A program made the position numbers and the translations under genes. A stretch of DNA of 35,073 nt, taken from NCBI GenBank assembly GCA_028819435.1, contig JAPPLK010000084.1, positions 1 to 35,073 on the forward strand, in the 5' to 3' direction. This DNA comes from Nitrospira sp. GTDB taxonomy: Bacteria > Nitrospirota > Nitrospiria > Nitrospirales > UBA8639. Below the pieces are notes generated by a model. It worked only from the letters and a program-made list of their open reading frames with translations. It was not told where the DNA came from and did not search any database. This document shows, piece after piece, positions 25,251-33,984 of the stretch (position 1 is its first letter; the number at the start of each line of letters is the position of its first letter).

Positions 25251-26633
25251 ATGACCGAATCGATTCCTCACAACGTTTCTCTTATCGCCGACCCGATTCA
25301 TCATTACATTCAATTTACCGTTCCCCAATCCTCACCGGGTTCAAACGAAATCACCGAAAAAGACCTGATTGATTCTCCCTGGCTCCAACGCCTTCGGTAC
25401 ATCTATCAATTGCAAAGCGCACGATGGGTCTATCCGGCAGCGGAACACAGCCGGTTTCAGCATTCGTTGGGCGCCATGCACCTGGCCGGGCAATATGCCA
25501 AGCACGTGTACCCCAGCCTGGCCCAAACGGTTCGTGACGTTCCCTCCCTCCCCTACGTCGAAGCGTTGCTCAGGATCACCGCCCTGCTCCACGACGTAGG
25601 ACACGGTCCCTTTTGTCATTTTTTCGATCACCATTTTCTGCACCGATACGGGTTGTCCCACGAACACGTCAGCCAGGCCATTATTCGTCATGAAGTCGGC
25701 CCACAAATCAAGCAAGTCCGCCGGAGTCCTTCAGGAACGTTGGCAGACCATGAAACACTCGACCCCGAATACGTGGCGTTTCTGATCCTCAAAGAGCCCG
25801 ACAAACAGAATCGACGTTCTCCCCGGTGGCTTCAGCTTCTTCGACCATTAATCGGAGGGCTGTTCACGGCGGACAACTTCGATTACGTCCTGCGCGACTC
25901 CTACATGTGTGGAGTAGCGATCGGACCCGTGGATATTCCCCGGTTGATCCATTACACCCTGATCACGCCAAAGGGATTGACCATTCACAAGAACGGATTG
26001 CCCGCCCTCCAGATGTTCCTCAACGCCAGGCTCTATCTTTATGCCAACGTGTATTATCACCGCACCTCACGCGCCATCGACCTGCACCTCCTGGAGATTT
26101 TCCACGAAACCATGGAATGTATTTTCCCTCACAATCCCCTGCAACACATGCAGAAATATCTTCGACTCACGGACTGGTCGCTGCTGGAAACGGTCCGCGC
26201 CTGGGAGTCGTCATCGAATCGTAAAAGACGGCGGATCGGGAAAGAATGGGCCCGCGTTTTGGGCCGACAGGTCAAATGGAAAACGGCGTACAGCAGGGTG
26301 CTGACAATTCAGGATTGCCGTCCGCGAGGACCGGCGGCGACACCTGCAAAACTGGAATCCCGCATTCGTCAACAATTACCTCGACGACTGCGAGGCCTGA
26401 CGTTTCGAGTGGACATCGCCAGCAAGGATACCCGGCCCTTCAACGTGTTGAACATGGGCCAGTTTCAGTTTTATCTCTACGACCCCGCAACCGGGTCCGT
26501 TGAAAAGGAAAAACTTCAAGAGCTTCTTGAATTTTTACCATCACAGATTGTCCAACTCCGAATCTTTGCCGAAGATCACCAGGCCGATGCCGAATTGGCC
26601 ACTGCGGTGGAACGGGTACTTCAGGATCGGTGA
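25251..26633 (+). CDS. HD-domain phosphohydrolase (COG1078, SAMHD1/dNTPase-like)
   Basis: A 460-aa metal-dependent phosphohydrolase. The N-terminal region has DSPWLQRLRYIYQL and HSRFQHSLGAMHLA, and the HD motif sits in ALLHDVGHGPFCH near residue 114; a third metal ligand is in TADNFDYVLRDS. These four blocks in this order define the COG1078 family, which includes dGTPase-like triphosphohydrolases and uncharacterised nucleotide hydrolases. No signal peptide or membrane segment. It stands alone, convergent with lptD across a palindromic repeat. The true substrate cannot be told from sequence. Confidence 0.92.
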   Translation: MTESIPHNVSLIADPIHHYIQFTVPQSSPGSNEITEKDLIDSPWLQRLRYIYQLQSARWVYPAAEHSRFQHSLGAMHLAGQYAKHVYPSLAQTVRDVPSLPYVEALLRITALLHDVGHGPFCHFFDHHFLHRYGLSHEHVSQAIIRHEVGPQIKQVRRSPSGTLADHETLDPEYVAFLILKEPDKQNRRSPRWLQLLRPLIGGLFTADNFDYVLRDSYMCGVAIGPVDIPRLIHYTLITPKGLTIHKNGLPALQMFLNARLYLYANVYYHRTSRAIDLHLLEIFHETMECIFPHNPLQHMQKYLRLTDWSLLETVRAWESSSNRKRRRIGKEWARVLGRQVKWKTAYSRVLTIQDCRPRGPAATPAKLESRIRQQLPRRLRGLTFRVDIASKDTRPFNVLNMGQFQFYLYDPATGSVEKEKLQELLEFLPSQIVQLRIFAEDHQADAELATAVERVLQDR

Positions 26634-26692
26634 CGGTACGAGTCCCCGTAGATCGGATTCTTAGGTTAGGTTAGCGTAATCCGACACGCCCC

Positions 26693-26769
26693 TCTACCTC
26701 CCCTGGCCCCTCCTTACAAAGGAGGGGAAAAGTTCCTCCCCTTTGTAAGGGGAGGTCAAGTGGGGTAGA
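26693..26769. repeat. Modular palindromic repeat, two 35-bp units in convergent orientation
   Basis: Unit one (26693-26727) is TCTACC plus the hairpin CCCCTCCTT-ACA-AAGGAGGGG; unit two (26735-26769, reverse) is CCTCCCCTT-TGT-AAGGGGAGG followed by GGTAGA. It separates the convergent HD and lptD genes and could act as a bidirectional terminator, though no T-tract follows. Just upstream (26653-26686) is an imperfect TCGGATT/TAATCCGA repeat related to 30462-30487. Confidence 0.85.
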
Positions 26770-26810
26770 TATCTGATTATCGGGTTACGCCTTCGGCCAA
26801 CCCGGCCTGC

Positions 26811-29129
26811 TTAGGACCAAGGCACACCCTGTTCACCCTGAAAAAGCGGGCCTAGAATGCGCTTGAAGATTTGAGTGCCCAATCCGGTGGTGGCCCCCAG
26901 ACCGCGCAACGTGAAGAAAAAATTGAATTGATTGCGTTCGGGAAGACCGTTGCCTGCCGATAAGTGAATATAATACAGCCCAAGCGACCAGCATTTGCAG
27001 GAGTTTTGATAGAAGCCCAAGACGTCCCATTCGGGGGTCCGGCCCGTGACAAAATCATGATAGGCCTGGGTCCCCACCGTCCATCCCCATGGCAGACGAA
27101 CGGCGCCACCCGCGCTGAAAAAATTGATTTCCGATTGAGCGGCCAAGACTTCATTAAAGGACACCGGATTCCAGACGTCTCCCCGGCGGGGAAGCAAACC
27201 TGATCGCGCATAGCGATACCCTAATTGCACGTAGGCCCGTTGGTGAGCCTGCACCATGACGTCTGAATTGAATTGCGATAATTCCCGGTCCTCCGGATTA
27301 TAAAACGTATCAAGACTCAGGCTGAAACGATCGAGAAGACCCGGTAATTGCGTCGCCGGAAATTCAAACGTCGCCCTCCCCCACACGTCTGAGAACTTTT
27401 GCGTTGAACCGGGCGCAGGACCGAGATGGTAACTTTGGGCGATCATCACGTCCATCAACGTAGTTGACCGTTTCCCGCTCCGCTCATCCTGTAACCTGGT
27501 TCTCAAGGAATACGTCATCAGGTGTTTCCTCAGGAGATTATCGGTCGCGTCGACCTGTAAAAGGTCGGACTGCCTCGTCGCCGGCACGTATTCATAGAAC
27601 ACGCGCGGCTCAATCGTGTGACGCAGCCGATGCCCGGTCCCAACCTGAAAACCGCGTGAGACGTTCGAGACCGCGTCCAGGCCCAACCAAAAAGTCCCAC
27701 GGTCCCGGGCGTCATCTTGAATCCGGCCACGGGAATAGAGGATTTCCCTGATTTTGAATTGCGGGCGAAGACCGATCACGTGCCCCAAGTGCAACCCGTG
27801 AACAGCCAGGGACGGCATGACGTCGAAACGACTCACGTTGCTCCCCTGCTCACGGGCGAAGTGGACAAACGTCGAGTCCAGTCCGACGTCGAGACCCACC
27901 GTTTCCGCGCCCAGGGTAAAACGATGCCCGAACCGGTGCCCGATTTCCGGCAGCCGTTGAAACGTATTCCGGCCCCCGGCATCCAGGGGTTGCAGGTATT
28001 GGGCCCTGAGATAGGCCGCGCCTCCCGGCAAACGGCGCATGACGTGCAACACGGATTCCTGGCTGGGTAACGCCCGGGAAATCCCGGAAGCACTCAGGTC
28101 CCGTAAGAGCCTCCGGTCCGTGGCATAATTGACCTTGGCTTGAACCAGCAGGTCGTCCTGCGCGCGGTGAACGTGCGCTCCCGTCACTTGCGCACGGGAC
28201 TGTTTCGCATCGGTATCATTAAACGCATTGATCAGCCATTGACCTCTCGATCGACGATTCAGGACGTAACGATACCTCACGTCCCCTCCCTGGCCCCGTT
28301 TGGTCAGGATTTGCGGGGCGATGGTCAGGTCCTGGCTGGGAGAAAGCGCCCAATAAAACCCCTGTCGATATTGAACGCCCAACACGTTGTCGAACCCGAT
28401 CGTCGGAACCAGGAACCCGGTTTTCCTGGCGTTCGGCATCGGATAGCGCAGCACGGGGACAGGGAGGACCGGCTGGTTGCGAATGTTCAACCATGTATCT
28501 TTGGCGAAAACACTGTCGCCCTGTTCCACGTCCACGTCCTGAAATGAAAAACTCCAATCGGGGATTTGCCCGTCATCCGCTTCGCAATTCGTAAACGTCC
28601 CGTCCTGTACACGATAGTGGGTTTCGGAAAATCGCTGGAGCAGACGGCCCCGGAGCCACGTCCCCGTCTCTTTCAAGAAAATCTTTCCGTTGACCACAAG
28701 AACGGATTCCGTATTCACGTTGATGGTCAATTCCTCCGCCCACACGTCATGCCCTTGATCCTTGAGATGAACGTGACCCGTGGCCGTTAACCGTCCGGAG
28801 AGCTTGTGAAGCGCGGCTCGGTCGGCGGTCAACCGCACGGCCCCCTGAGTCACGACCACCGAGCCGACGGCTTCGAATTCCTCCGTGACTTGATCGAATT
28901 CGGTTCGCTCAGCCGTGATGCGAAGAGCGGAAGCCGCGTCAGGTCCATCCGGCGTGACGTGAGGAGGGGACGCGCGTTGCGTTTCCAAGGGTTCGGACAC
29001 GGGAAACATGGGCAACGCATGAACCCAATTCACCATCATGAACACGATCTGACAGATACACAGGACGCCGGTCCCGACGACTCGCCGTGCATGACGCGCG
29101 TGGATTCGACTATCCCAGAACAGGTTCAT
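26811..29129 (-). CDS. lptD: LPS-assembly protein LptD
   Basis: Outer-membrane barrel that, plugged by LptE, places LPS in the outer leaflet. The 772-aa protein has a signal peptide ending near VHALP, an OstA/LptA-like jelly roll (LRITAERTEFDQ to about residue 170, including GSVVVTQGAVRLTADRA), and a long beta-barrel with paired Tyr/Arg-rich strands. Visible cysteines after the signal are one in GTFTNCEADDG and a CKC pair near the C-terminus (NSCKCWSLGL); the usual first cysteine before the jelly roll is missing. The ATG at 29129 has AAGGA upstream and overlaps folC by 20 nt. The end is close to the convergent HD gene. Confidence 0.95.
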   Translation of the reverse strand: MNLFWDSRIHARHARRVVGTGVLCICQIVFMMVNWVHALPMFPVSEPLETQRASPPHVTPDGPDAASALRITAERTEFDQVTEEFEAVGSVVVTQGAVRLTADRAALHKLSGRLTATGHVHLKDQGHDVWAEELTINVNTESVLVVNGKIFLKETGTWLRGRLLQRFSETHYRVQDGTFTNCEADDGQIPDWSFSFQDVDVEQGDSVFAKDTWLNIRNQPVLPVPVLRYPMPNARKTGFLVPTIGFDNVLGVQYRQGFYWALSPSQDLTIAPQILTKRGQGGDVRYRYVLNRRSRGQWLINAFNDTDAKQSRAQVTGAHVHRAQDDLLVQAKVNYATDRRLLRDLSASGISRALPSQESVLHVMRRLPGGAAYLRAQYLQPLDAGGRNTFQRLPEIGHRFGHRFTLGAETVGLDVGLDSTFVHFAREQGSNVSRFDVMPSLAVHGLHLGHVIGLRPQFKIREILYSRGRIQDDARDRGTFWLGLDAVSNVSRGFQVGTGHRLRHTIEPRVFYEYVPATRQSDLLQVDATDNLLRKHLMTYSLRTRLQDERSGKRSTTLMDVMIAQSYHLGPAPGSTQKFSDVWGRATFEFPATQLPGLLDRFSLSLDTFYNPEDRELSQFNSDVMVQAHQRAYVQLGYRYARSGLLPRRGDVWNPVSFNEVLAAQSEINFFSAGGAVRLPWGWTVGTQAYHDFVTGRTPEWDVLGFYQNSCKCWSLGLYYIHLSAGNGLPERNQFNFFFTLRGLGATTGLGTQIFKRILGPLFQGEQGVPWS

Positions 29130-30411
29130 AAGTCCTTCCCCCCACCAGGCTTTTCACGTGCCCGACAAGGAACAAGGAGCCCGTCACACAGATCAGATCG
29201 TTGTCACTCGCCAGACTCGTGGCCAGGTCAAAGGCTGCTTCCGGCGCCTCACGCTCGTATGCCGGACGATCAAGGACCGGCAAGGCCTCTTTCAGGGCAC
29301 GCACGGTGGCTGCCCTGGAAGAATTGATCCGCGTCAGAATCACCGCGTTGGCCAGCGGGGCCAAGGCTTTCAAAAATACGGGGAGATTCTTGTCCTGCAT
29401 CATCCCGACCACCAGGATGAGACGACGCCCTTGTTCTTCGGAAAGCCGCACTTGCAAATGGATTTTGAGACAGTCCGCCGCAGCCGGGTTATGGGCTCCA
29501 TCACAGAGGATTTCAGGATGACGCCGAAGCCGTTCGAGCCGGCCCGGCCAGGAAACCTGCTCCAGGCCTTGCCTGACGGCCCGTTCGGGAATCCGGGTCC
29601 GGGGCATCACGCAGGCTTCGAGGAGAGCGACGGCACAGGCCGCATTCACCGTTTGATGCTCGCCGTCCAGCGCGCAGTGAAGGTTCGAGTACTTGCGATG
29701 CACCCCGATGAAATCGAAGGCACCGGACGACTGGGAGATACGCTGAAACTCGCCACCGAACCTGAACGTCCGTGCCTGCTTCTGCCGCGCCTGCTCCTCC
29801 AGGACGCCGGCTACCGACGGATTGACCGGCCCCATGACCAACGGAACGTTCCGCTTGACGATTCCCGCTTTCTCAAAGGCAATCGCTTCCAGGGACGAGC
29901 CCAGGTGCTTCTCGTGATCGAATGAAATATTGGTGATGATGGTTCCGATCGGCCGGCAGACGTTCGTCGCGTCGAATCTCCCTCCCAGCCCGACTTCCAG
30001 CACCGCGATTTCTACGCGTTCTTCGGCAAAATACTGAAAAGCCATGGAGGTAGCTACCTCAAAAAACGTGGGCGGCACGGTGAAAGACGGCAAGGCTTGT
30101 ATGGTGTTGAACAGGTCGACGACTCGATCTTCGGGAATGCAACGTCCTTGAACCTGGATTCGTTCGGGAAAATCAAGAAGGTGCGGAGACGTATACAACC
30201 CAACGCGAATACCGGCCGCCTGCAGGACCGACGCCGTGATGGCCGCCACGGATCCCTTCCCGTTGGTTCCGGCAACGTGCAGGACTGGAATACGCTCTTG
30301 GGGGTTTCCGAGTTCCGACAACAACGAGGAAATCGTGTCGAGCCCCAGGTGGATGCCGAATTGTTGCAACTCGTAGAGACGTTCTCGTGCAGCTTCGTAG
30401 GAGTGCTTCAT
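29110..30411 (-). CDS. folC: Folylpolyglutamate/dihydrofolate synthase FolC
   Basis: Mur-ligase-type ATP-dependent enzyme that joins glutamate to dihydropteroate and folate. The 433-aa protein has the P-loop HVAGTNGKGSVAA at residues 45-57, TSPHLLDFPERIQV, the catalytic-domain segment EVGLGGRFDATNV and the C-terminal-domain motif LCDGAHNPAA. Whether it is bifunctional, as usual in bacteria, is inferred. It overlaps lptD and is probably cotranscribed with it. Other folate genes are elsewhere apart from folB at 34099. Confidence 0.95.
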   Translation of the reverse strand: MKHSYEAARERLYELQQFGIHLGLDTISSLLSELGNPQERIPVLHVAGTNGKGSVAAITASVLQAAGIRVGLYTSPHLLDFPERIQVQGRCIPEDRVVDLFNTIQALPSFTVPPTFFEVATSMAFQYFAEERVEIAVLEVGLGGRFDATNVCRPIGTIITNISFDHEKHLGSSLEAIAFEKAGIVKRNVPLVMGPVNPSVAGVLEEQARQKQARTFRFGGEFQRISQSSGAFDFIGVHRKYSNLHCALDGEHQTVNAACAVALLEACVMPRTRIPERAVRQGLEQVSWPGRLERLRRHPEILCDGAHNPAAADCLKIHLQVRLSEEQGRRLILVVGMMQDKNLPVFLKALAPLANAVILTRINSSRAATVRALKEALPVLDRPAYEREAPEAAFDLATSLASDNDLICVTGSLFLVGHVKSLVGGRTYEPVLG

Positions 30412-30443
30412 CGACGCGCCTAAAGGCCAGCCTCAGCCGCGTA

Positions 30444-30655
30444 GGCCGGATTAGCAAAACAGTCGGATTACGCTACGCTAATCCGACCTACAACAACTAA
30501 GCAGGCGGGACGGCACAGGGGCCGTCCCCTACGGGACAATGATGTCTTTCTCCTGTAGGGACAACCCCCTGTGGTTGTCCGTCGGATCGCGACCGCGGCT
30601 CATTCGAGCCGGGCGCAATCCTCTCCCCCCTGATAAGGAGGGTCAGGGACGGTGG
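30444..30655. repeat. Composite of four dispersed palindromic repeats between accD and folC
   Basis: Four elements are packed in order: GTCGGATTA/TAATCCGAC (30462-30487, perfect 9-bp stem), GGGACGGC/GCCGTCCC (30507-30528), GGACAACC/GGTTGTCC (30559-30580) and a degenerate relative of the 35-bp TCTACC unit (about 30625-30655, reverse). The gap has no coding sequence; a folC promoter should lie here or in accD but none is clear. Confidence 0.75.
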
Positions 30656-30671
30656 CCAAGCAACATCCCCG

Positions 30672-31517
30672 TCAGGCACTGGCACCCAGGTGCCGAAAAA
30701 CGGCGTGAAGCGTCTGCTGAAGACGGGGCCGGCTCACAATCGCGTCGATCATGCCATGTTCGAGCAAAAATTCCGCGCGCTGAAACCCGTCCGGCAGCCG
30801 CTGTTTGATGGTTTGTTCGATAACGCGCGGACCCGCAAACCCGATCAGGGCTTTCGGTTCAGCCAGGATGAGGTCACCCAACATTGCCACGCTCGCGGTG
30901 ACTCCCCCGAACGTCGGATCCGTCAGGAGCGAAATGAACGGCACGCCGGCTTCATGAAGTCGCGCCATAGCTGCCGACGTCCTGGCCATCTGCATGAGAG
31001 AGAAGATGCCCTCCTGCATTCTCGCTCCGCCCGACGTGGTCACGAGTAAGAACGGCGTGTTCCCCTCGATGGCCCGATCGGCCGCGCGACAGATCTTTTC
31101 TCCCACCACGGACCCCATGCTGCCGCCCATGAATCCAAAATCAAAGATCCCCACAATGACCGGACAAGCGTGAAGCGTCCCTTTTCCCGTGACGATGGCG
31201 TCACGTTTGCCGGTTTTCTTCTGAGAGATCTCGATTCGTTCCGGATAGGGTTGCGTATCGGCAAACGCCAGGGGGTCGCCGGGAGACAAGCCGGCGTCCC
31301 ACTCCTGAAAACTGCCGGGATCGAACAAGACGTCAATACGTTCGGGGACCGACAGGGGAAAGTGGTATCCGCACTTGGGACAGACTTTGAGGTTCTGATC
31401 GACTTCTTTTCGATAGACGATGGCACGGCAAGCGGTACATTTGACCCACATACCTTCGACAATGTTCAGCTTGCCCTTTTCCCGTTGTTCCGACGAGCCC
31501 TTCTTGAACAAACCCAT
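30672..31517 (-). CDS. accD: Acetyl-CoA carboxylase carboxyltransferase subunit beta AccD
   Basis: Carboxyltransferase beta subunit that, with AccA, moves carboxyl from biotin to acetyl-CoA to make malonyl-CoA. The 281-aa protein has the N-terminal zinc ribbon with Cys27, Cys30, Cys46 and Cys49 (VKCTAC and KVCPKC), then the crotonase-fold domain with GFMGGSMGSVVGEK, TTSGGARMQEG and DPTFGGVTAS. The ATG at 31517 has AGGG 5 nt upstream. It supplies malonyl-CoA to the fatty acid and lipid A pathway seen here. Dispersed repeats lie on both sides, so it may be a single-gene unit. Confidence 0.96.
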   Translation of the reverse strand: MGLFKKGSSEQREKGKLNIVEGMWVKCTACRAIVYRKEVDQNLKVCPKCGYHFPLSVPERIDVLFDPGSFQEWDAGLSPGDPLAFADTQPYPERIEISQKKTGKRDAIVTGKGTLHACPVIVGIFDFGFMGGSMGSVVGEKICRAADRAIEGNTPFLLVTTSGGARMQEGIFSLMQMARTSAAMARLHEAGVPFISLLTDPTFGGVTASVAMLGDLILAEPKALIGFAGPRVIEQTIKQRLPDGFQRAEFLLEHGMIDAIVSRPRLQQTLHAVFRHLGASA

Positions 31518-31538
31518 CGAGACCCTTTCCCAGGCTTG

Positions 31539-31620
31539 TCCCCGACGCCAGTCCCCGACCTCCGATTAGATCCCCGATCAGGTCGGGGACAGGCGTCGAG
31601 GGCAGGCTGTTTGTAATCGG
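31539..31620. repeat. Dispersed palindromic repeat, copy 2, between moaA and accD
   Basis: GTCCCCGACCT (31551-31561) and AGGTCGGGGAC (31580-31590) form a perfect 11-bp inverted repeat, and the 19-mer at 31583-31601 matches 5275-5293 exactly. The shared TCCCCGATCAG core also occurs in both copies. Confidence 0.75.
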
Positions 31621-31650
31621 GGATGCAAGACCCAACAACGGCGGGATCAA

Positions 31651-32700
31651 TCAGCCGCCGCGCGCGTGCATTTCCAAATGTGGATCCTGGCGCAGTTCGT
31701 CAATCTGAATAAATTGGCCTCGCCTGCTCGAGGGCTCCAGGGCCTTGCGGTCTTCGGCACCGCGATCGACCCGTTGCTGCCATCGCGACCTGATGCAGTC
31801 TCGCAGGGTCGCGTCATCGTTCATGCGGAGCGATTCCCGCAAATCAAATCCATGCCTGGCATAGAGGCACAGGTACCACATGCCGTCCGCCGTCAAACGA
31901 CTCCGGTCGCACGTCGCACAAAACGGCGTGGTCGTGGAGGGAATGATCCCGAACGTCGTGCCATCCGGCAATCGATAGCGCCTGGCCGGAGCCGAACTGT
32001 TTTCCCGAATGGGCTCAACCGAACCATACGTCTGCCGAAACGTCAGCAGGATCTCCGCTTGGGAAACGACTTTTTCCAGGCCCCAATCATTCGCGCCGCC
32101 AACGTCCATGTACTCGATGAATCGCACCTCCCCGTCGACGCTTTTTCCATATTCGATTAACTCGACGAGTTCGTCGTCGTTGAATCCTTTGATCGCGACC
32201 GTGTCGATTTTGAGTCCGGTCAATCCGGCCGTCCTGACGTGCGCAATGCCCTGTAAGACCCGATCAAACGTATCCCGTTTGGTCAGGCTCCTGAACTTGT
32301 CGGGTTTGAGGGTATCCAAGCTGACCGTGATGCGGTCCAAACCGGCGTCGCGAAGGGATTCGGCTTGCTCATCCAACAAAATGCCATTAGTGGTCAGGGC
32401 AACGTCCCGGATGGCGGCCTGTCGCTTCAACAGGCGGATGAGGGTAGGCAGGTCACGACGAAGCAGAGGTTCCCCGCCCGTCAACCGGACTTTATCCACG
32501 CCGAACTCGGTGAAGATCTCCACCAACCGATTGATTTCTTCGAAGCTCAGGATGGTTTCGCGGGGAAGCCATGCATACTCGTCCTCCGGCATGCAATAGC
32601 GACACCGCAGGTTGCACCGGTCCGTCACGGACACGCGCAGGCTCCGCAGGGGGCGGCTGAACGCGTCGAACAGGCCCGCACCCGTCGGCGCGGCATTCAT
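31651..32700 (-). CDS. moaA: GTP 3',8-cyclase MoaA
   Basis: Radical SAM enzyme that with MoaC turns GTP into cyclic pyranopterin monophosphate, the first step of molybdopterin synthesis. The 349-aa protein has the N-terminal 4Fe-4S cluster Cys29, Cys33 and Cys36 (DRCNLRCRYCMPE), the GGEPLLRRD motif, and the C-terminal second cluster FCATCDRSRLTADG with a third Cys in LCLYARHG. It ends in the Gly-Gly that MoaA needs (HARGG). The ATG at 32700 overlaps the moaE stop (ATGA, 32697-32700), preferred over the longer frame from 32718. Last gene of moaCDEA. Confidence 0.97.
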   Translation of the reverse strand: MNAAPTGAGLFDAFSRPLRSLRVSVTDRCNLRCRYCMPEDEYAWLPRETILSFEEINRLVEIFTEFGVDKVRLTGGEPLLRRDLPTLIRLLKRQAAIRDVALTTNGILLDEQAESLRDAGLDRITVSLDTLKPDKFRSLTKRDTFDRVLQGIAHVRTAGLTGLKIDTVAIKGFNDDELVELIEYGKSVDGEVRFIEYMDVGGANDWGLEKVVSQAEILLTFRQTYGSVEPIRENSSAPARRYRLPDGTTFGIIPSTTTPFCATCDRSRLTADGMWYLCLYARHGFDLRESLRMNDDATLRDCIRSRWQQRVDRGAEDRKALEPSSRRGQFIQIDELRQDPHLEMHARGG

Positions 32701-33140
32701 GGATGTTGCTCGACCCATACTTCTCCGTCCGGCGTCTGTTCACGTTTCCAGATCGGCGTAATCTGCTTCAGTTCGTCGATACACCATCTGCACGCCTTGA
32801 ACGCATCAGCCCGGTGCATGGCGCCCACCACGATCAGGACAATGTTCTCCCCGATGTCGATCTCGCCGTACCGGTGCAGGATCAGCACTTCAATGACGTC
32901 AAAATCCTGCAACGCTCGCTCGCGAATTTCCCGGAGCTTCTTCTGGGCCATCCCTTCATAGTAGTCAAACGTGATCCGGCTGACGTCCCGGTCATTCGAT
33001 CGATCACGCGCGGTGCCGAGAAAGGTCGCAATGCCGCCAATGCGCGTGGAACGGTTCCGGACCCGGTTGATTTCCTCGTCAATCGAAAAGTCCTCTCGTT
33101 GGACCCGGACCAACGAGGCTTCGGTATCAACGGTAGACAT
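32697..33140 (-). CDS. moaE: Molybdopterin synthase large subunit MoaE
   Basis: Catalytic subunit that, with thiocarboxylated MoaD, converts cyclic pyranopterin monophosphate to molybdopterin. The 147-aa protein contains GGIATFLGTARD, the central ILHRYGEIDIGENIVLI and AMHRADAFKAC segments, and the C-terminal PIWKREQTPDGEVWVE with active-site lysine. The ATG at 33140 is preferred; the frame extends to 33215 through the moaD gene and is unlikely to be used. It overlaps the end of the moaD frame by 14 nt and its Shine-Dalgarno GGGAG lies inside moaD. It couples to moaA by ATGA. Confidence 0.95.
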   Translation of the reverse strand: MSTVDTEASLVRVQREDFSIDEEINRVRNRSTRIGGIATFLGTARDRSNDRDVSRITFDYYEGMAQKKLREIRERALQDFDVIEVLILHRYGEIDIGENIVLIVVGAMHRADAFKACRWCIDELKQITPIWKREQTPDGEVWVEQHP

Positions 33141-33420
33141 CGGTAAGCATCTCCCATGGTGTCCCTGATCCGCCGGAAAACGGCGGAAGCAAGGCGATTT
33201 CATCAGTGCCGGCAAGTTCGGTTTCCCCGTGAGCCACCTCGTGGTTCACCGACACCAGAATTTTTCTTTTCAGCAACAAGTCGCCAACGTCGGCATTCAT
33301 CGACTGGATAGCTGCGACCAGGTCATCCACCCGGCAACCCTGGTCCAATGGCACCTTCAGTTCGGATTCGTTGTGAAGCTGCGTTCTCAACATGCCGAAC
33401 AACTTCACCGTGACAATCAT
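33127..33420 (-). CDS. moaD: Molybdopterin synthase sulfur carrier MoaD with a C-terminal tail
   Basis: Ubiquitin-fold sulfur carrier whose terminal glycine is thiocarboxylated and inserted into Moa[13 protein letters not shown] and [12 protein letters not shown] are typical. The conserved Gly-Gly is at residues 83-84, yet the frame continues for 13 residues ([13 protein letters not shown]) to a stop at 33127, giving 97 aa where relatives end at the Gly-Gly. Either the tail is removed, as in the MoaD-MoaE fusion MoaX of mycobacteria, or a stop was lost: the next codon is TCA, one base from TGA. The ATG overlaps the moaC stop (ATGA at 33417-33420). Confidence 0.93.
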   Translation of the reverse strand: MIVTVKLFGMLRTQLHNESELKVPLDQGCRVDDLVAAIQSMNADVGDLLLKRKILVSVNHEVAHGETELAGTDEIALLPPFSGGSGTPWEMLTDVYR

Positions 33421-33947
33421 GACGATGCCTCATGAGCAGGCGCCAAGGCCTCGACGTCGGCACGCTGATAGGTCCCGGACTTGCCGCCGGATTTCGAGAC
33501 CAGACACACGTCCCCGAAACTCATGCCTTTATCCACGGCTTTACACATGTCGTAGATCGTCAACGCCGCCACCGCTACCGCGGTCATGGCTTCCATTTCG
33601 ACCCCGGTCTGGCCGTTGGTCTTGACCGCAGCCTCGATGGTCAAGGAACATTGCCCCCGCTCATCAGGCGTCGCATGTTCCCGGAAGTCGATGTTCACGC
33701 TCGTCAGCACCAGGGGATGACACATAGGGACCAAGTCCGGCGTCCGTTTGGCACCCATGACTCCAGCCACCTGCGCCACGGCCAGGACGTCGCCTTTAGC
33801 GATTTTCCCTTCCTGAATACGGCGTAGGGTTTCCGGAAGCATCGAAACCCGGCCTTGCGCCACCGCGATACGCTCAGTCGAACCCTTGGCCGACACATCG
33901 ACCATCCTCGCACGGCCGGATTCATTAAAATGAGTAAAATCAGCCAC
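33417..33947 (-). CDS. moaC: Cyclic pyranopterin monophosphate synthase MoaC
   Basis: Second step of molybdopterin synthesis, rearranging the MoaA product to cyclic pyranopterin monophosphate. The 176-aa protein has [16 protein letters not shown], the signature [13 protein letters not shown] with catalytic residues, [22 protein letters not shown] and KSGGKSG. The GTG at 33947 has a GGGGGAGGG ribosome site about 9 nt upstream, better spaced than the TTG at 33956, which abuts it. It begins the moaC-D-E-A operon, with a strong promoter just upstream. Confidence 0.96.
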   Translation of the reverse strand: MADFTHFNESGRARMVDVSAKGSTERIAVAQGRVSMLPETLRRIQEGKIAKGDVLAVAQVAGVMGAKRTPDLVPMCHPLVLTSVNIDFREHATPDERGQCSLTIEAAVKTNGQTGVEMEAMTAVAVAALTIYDMCKAVDKGMSFGDVCLVSKSGGKSGTYQRADVEALAPAHEASS

Positions 33948-33984
33948 CAGGCGCAACCCTCCCCCTTAAGCGTTCGTCCCTATT

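Noticed and set aside
29158..29925. Plus-strand frame of 255 codons
   Set aside because: Antisense to folC and without domain character; no ribosome site.
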